Shown here piece after piece: positions 60,958 through 64,000 of a stretch of 64,000 nucleotides of DNA. Made by a program: the position numbers and the translations under genes. How positions within the stretch are numbered: position 1 is the stretch's first letter; each line of letters begins with the position of its first letter. This DNA comes from Poa pratensis (taxonomy: Eukaryota; Streptophyta; Magnoliopsida; Poales; Poaceae). The stretch spans positions 52,573,365-52,637,364 of the forward strand of contig CAMZMU010000062.1 of assembly GCA_947311845.1 (NCBI GenBank), in the 5' to 3' direction. A model generated the notes under the pieces. That model worked only from the letters and a program-made list of their open reading frames with translations. It was not told the origin of the DNA and ran no database searches.

Positions 60958-62510
60958 TCAAAAGCTCACGGTTGACAAACTATAATATTTAGCTGCAAGA
61001 GGTTCATTGACAGTCTTCTTCTCATGGGGCTGCGCTAGTTCAGCTTCATGCGCTTCTTTAGCTTTCTTTACCAGGATGGCCAACATATCTTTGTGACGAG
61101 TCTTGACTTGATAGTTAGTCACTAGTTGTTTGTAGTGCCGCATGCAAACTAACTTATTTATCTTATATTCGTATTTATCTGCATCATCCAGCAACTTTGT
61201 TTGCACGTCTTCTGAAAACATCTGCAATCGACAAGACTCACTCAGCCCATTACATAGGTGGTGAAAACTGTACATGAAATGCATATGGTTTTACCTCATC
61301 AGAGTCACCAATTTCATGGCTGCATATGATATTAAAAGCTGCCGCAAGTTTCAGAACGTCCCAATTCTCACAATCAATGCCAGAAATTTTCCTAAGGTGG
61401 CGACCAATAGCTTGAAAGCCTGGGTAATGTTTCTTCTCAACAGCATCACAATCAAACAAGACAGATGCAGTCACAACAATCTGCTCATTGACCTGGGTAC
61501 AAAGAGGCTGCATCATCACTAAAATAAAAATGCAATGGCAGTTTATTCCACTCCCTCCGATCCAAAATAAGTGTCGCAGATTTAAACTGGGGTTAGTTCA
61601 AAATTGCGACACTTATTATGGATCGGAGGTAGTACAAAATTTTGCATCCAAAGCTTCGCACTGTGAAATGAGGGATTCCAAAAGTTCTGTGCGCACTAGC
61701 TATTGCAAAATGTGACACCAAATGACAAGGTATAAAGCAAAAGCATGGCAGCTGGTAAACTCACCATCTCTGGTTCGACATCAAAGCCATAACGACTCAA
61801 TAGCATTTGTAGTCCTTGACTCATAGGGATGCGGTCCTCTTTAGGAAGTTCTGATTTTTCTCTGCGCACCAAACTACTCATGAGACGCTTCATCCCCCAC
61901 ATTACCTCCATCACAACTTCATTATACAGGCACGGTACTCCCTGATAAGAGGTAACATATAAAATGGTGCTCAAAGTTGTTCACAAATATAAGAAAATTA
62001 GGAGCTTATTCTCACCAGGCATGTTTCAATTATTGATTTATATTCTGGTTTCCCAACAACTAGTTTCTCCCAAGGGCTGCGTGACTTCATGATCAGCTCA
62101 GTAAGCTCTGTGCTAACACTAGTATCAGCATTAAGGGCGCTGTACTTGTCATCAAAAGTTTGGAATTCCTTTAGCCAAACAACCTGACAAAAGAAATAAA
62201 CAAAGATGGGCATGTACGTTGAAACTATCAGTCAAATGTCATGCAGTGTTTCAATCAGGGGAACAGGCCTAACCCGCTCTAAATTCAGTAGGTACATCTC
62301 AATTGTACATATGAAGTCTTTTCAAACCCTCGTTTATCAACACTTTGCAGTGTAATTCAGTAAACGATGCAAGGTCGACTTGGATCAATTTGGCAATAAG
62401 CATATGCAGAATGAAATAAGAAGCGGTGACAATGAGAAGGGAAGGGAAATAAAAATGGGACCACTCACATCTCTTGCTCTAGTACATGTAGCGAAGTTTA
62501 CCCACACACT
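60958..62510 (-). CDS. 3' exons of an unrecognised conserved plant gene
   Basis: Five exons on the minus strand fit in phase 0: 62469-62510, 62016-62183, 61765-61941, 61295-61492 and 60958-61221, about 282 codons. Readable parts include WVNFATCTRARD, VVWLKEFQTFDDKYSALNAD, MKRLMSSLVRREKSELPKED, GFQAIGRHLRKISGIDCENW and a Lys/Glu-rich helical end (HKDMLAILVKKAKEAHEAEL). Consistent splice sites and intact frames across five exons argue for a real gene. The first exon(s) are missing: no ATG-bearing exon was found upstream, and a Helitron end lies 90 bp beyond. The product family is unknown to me. It could be a complete gene with undetected 5' exons, or a 5'-truncated remnant. Confidence 0.6.
61551..61632. 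mobile_element. Stowaway-like MITE, about 82 bp
   Basis: CTCCCTCCGATCCAAAATAAG and its inverted copy TTATTATGGATCGGAGGTAG meet around a short centre, with TA at the right border. It lies in the intron between the exons ending at 61492 and starting at 61765. Confidence 0.88.
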
Positions 62511-62598
62511 CTGGATACAAGGATGAAAATATACAGGTTAATATGAGGAAGCAAGCACTTTATTAAGCAAAGGAATGAAGAGCACAATATTACTTGTA

Positions 62599-62960
62599 CT
62601 AGCTAAATACCCGTGCGTTGCTACGGGCGACGGAATTTAATGACCAACCAAATATTCCCGCATGTTGCTACAAGTTGACATTTAATGAATATAAAATTTA
62701 CAAGTTGGTTCTCGTAGTTGTTACATGCCCAAAAATGATCCTAACAAACTGTATTGAACTATTTTTTTAACACAAGAAATTTAGCGGGCTATAATTATGA
62801 GATTGTCATTTTCGATATTATGTATTGAACCGGAGAGGCGCGGTGGCTCAGTTCCGATTACTCCTGCAGCTACGACGTCTCGGTCTCTCGAGTCTGGACG
62901 CGCCATCTCAACAACTACAAATCGTAAATGGCACATTAGAGTTGATCATTTATAATCTGA
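62599..62960 (-). mobile_element. Helitron 3' terminus (minus strand)
   Basis: On the minus strand the sequence reads GCCCGTAGCAACGCACGGGTATTTAGCTAG and then T. The perfect CCCGT/ACGGG hairpin lies a few nt before the terminal CTAG. The element body extends to higher coordinates; its 5' end (A|TC) was not located, so the stated extent is only the part that looks element-derived. Confidence 0.65.
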
Positions 62961-63625
62961 ACATTGCCATTGAGAAGCTCTTCAGAGAAACATGTTCATG
63001 AACTTGAAAACTAACATAACGTCCAGATTGCTCATCAATAAACAGCCCAAATGAATTAGCTAATGAAACTTTCATATGGCTCATAAAATAGGTCAAACTG
63101 AATATAGCTTATTGCCTTTTTCTTTTCAACGATGTCAAAGAAATCCTAAATCTCAAGCAAGAAACACTCTTCTAACAGTGTGCAGCCAGAGAAGACAATC
63201 TTCTATGATATCCTTGGTGAATTTGGTATATAAAAAAGAACATTAATCAGATTTTCCCAAACATAACCTGAAGTGCAGCAAGTTTAATCCTTCTTCTTTT
63301 TACAGTATTCATCATCTCCTCTATATTTTCACTACGTTAAAATAATTTTTAGTCTGTCAAAAAAATAGGAAGCTTCAATATATGACAGAATATAACGCAA
63401 TCTTCTTAGAGTGATCATGATTTTCCATTATAGGTAAAGGTGAAGTTAAGCAGCTGAGTAAATGCTATCTGAGGTCTCTTGGAGAATAATTCAGCACCCA
63501 AAAACCTTGTCAATCTATTCTATTCTAATGTTTCTACGAAAACGTAATGAACAAAATTATGTCAACAACAGCCTTACAGTTACATGTGGTGGATTTACAG
63601 CAAAACTTTCCATCCTGCAGTCAAC
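62961..63625. other. spacer, possibly Helitron body
   Basis: AT-rich, no gene seen; it includes the PPR gene's 3' flank. Confidence 0.35.
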
Positions 63626-64000
63626 TTATCTTCCAGACTTCCCATGAGACAATATGTCTTGGAAAGCTTTCACTTCATCACCTGAGTAGGAAGGTTGTCT
63701 CTCAGTAACGAGCTTCAGTATCTCTCTCGCATTCCTGTCCTTTCTAATTGCCATAAGGCCTTTCAGCAGATGGTGAATGGTATCAACACTCGGAAACCAG
63801 TTCCTCTCCATGCTATCCTTACACAGCCTGAATGCCAAATTGAATTCCCTCCGCTTACACAGGTAATGCACCATTGTCTGGTAAATCCTATCGTTTGGCT
63901 TGCATCCCCTCCCATGCATCGCGCCAAAGACCGTCTGCGCCATCTCATGCTCACCCATCAGAAAAAAACCCTTAATAACTAAGTTGTATGTGATCTCATC
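63626..64000 (-). CDS. P-class PPR protein, C-terminal end (runs off the window)
   Basis: The open frame enters from the window end (DEITYNLVIKGFFLMGEHEM) and stops at 63626. It holds two to three 35-residue PPR units (MGEHEMAQTVFGAMHGRGC, KPNDRIYQTMVHYLCKRREF, WFPSVDTIHHLLKGLMAIRK) and a short tail ending SHGKSGR. P-class proteins bind organelle RNA and stabilise or process it. The frame is intact in the visible part; the N-terminal majority lies outside. It is on the same strand as the gene at 60958 but separated from it by Helitron-like sequence. Confidence 0.85.
   Translation of the reverse strand, partial: DEITYNLVIKGFFLMGEHEMAQTVFGAMHGRGCKPNDRIYQTMVHYLCKRREFNLAFRLCKDSMERNWFPSVDTIHHLLKGLMAIRKDRNAREILKLVTERQPSYSGDEVKAFQDILSHGKSGR

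Overview
The window looks like nuclear DNA of a grass, most likely a Triticeae cereal (wheat, Aegilops, barley or rye group). Short spliced genes with GT-AG introns sit among Athila-type Gypsy DNA, solo-LTR-like DNA, a tRNA-derived SINE, Stowaway, Tourist/Harbinger, hAT and Mutator MITEs and Helitron ends. Species cannot be fixed from sequence alone.

Layout. 1-3400: origin recognition complex subunit 6 (ORC6, +) with E2F-like sites in its promoter. 3.4-6.8 kb: a SINE with a perfect 17-bp target duplication and diverged repeats. 6826-17390: an older LTR, split 9 bp from its start by a complete 9.4-kb Athila-like retrotransposon (6835-16277; TSD ACGTC). 18.1-25.2 kb: a gene island with a subgroup IVb bHLH gene (+), an E-class PPR gene (-, one frameshift) and ribosomal protein S9 (+), the last two divergent. 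RPS9 intron 2 holds a 374-bp tandem duplication with a good box C/D snoRNA in the first unit and a decayed copy in the second.

25-34 kb: gene relics on the minus strand, a 1.3-kb Harbinger-like element carrying a coiled-coil ORF, and a 500-bp fold-back. 34.3-35.4 kb: SINA-type E3 ligase (-). 36.4-38.6 kb: a solo-LTR-like block. 39.4-41.2 kb: tandem repeats. 41.2-43.8 kb: four MITEs of three superfamilies with clean target duplications. 44.0-45.9 kb: a four-TM, probably plastid, protein (+), followed by a 3.5-kb Helitron. 50.8-52.0 kb: a poly(A) retroposon with an 18-bp TSD.

54.2-60.3 kb: a receptor kinase joining a DUF26 ectodomain to a non-RD LRK10-like kinase; exon 1 is broken by a 168-bp hAT MITE and the kinase by a one-base frameshift. 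60.9-62.5 kb: the 3' exons of an unrecognised conserved gene (-), with a Helitron terminus just upstream. 63.6 kb to the end: the 3' end of a P-class PPR gene (-).

Several coding breaks (PPR, kinase, retroelement pol) are single-base shortenings of homopolymers, which suggests some may be sequence errors. I found no operon-like or wholly novel multi-gene system. The strongest novel leads are the intronic snoRNA pair, the LTR-like hairpin/TATA module ahead of the retroelement's third ORF, the DUF26-LRK10 kinase with its MITE, and the Harbinger-borne coiled-coil ORF.
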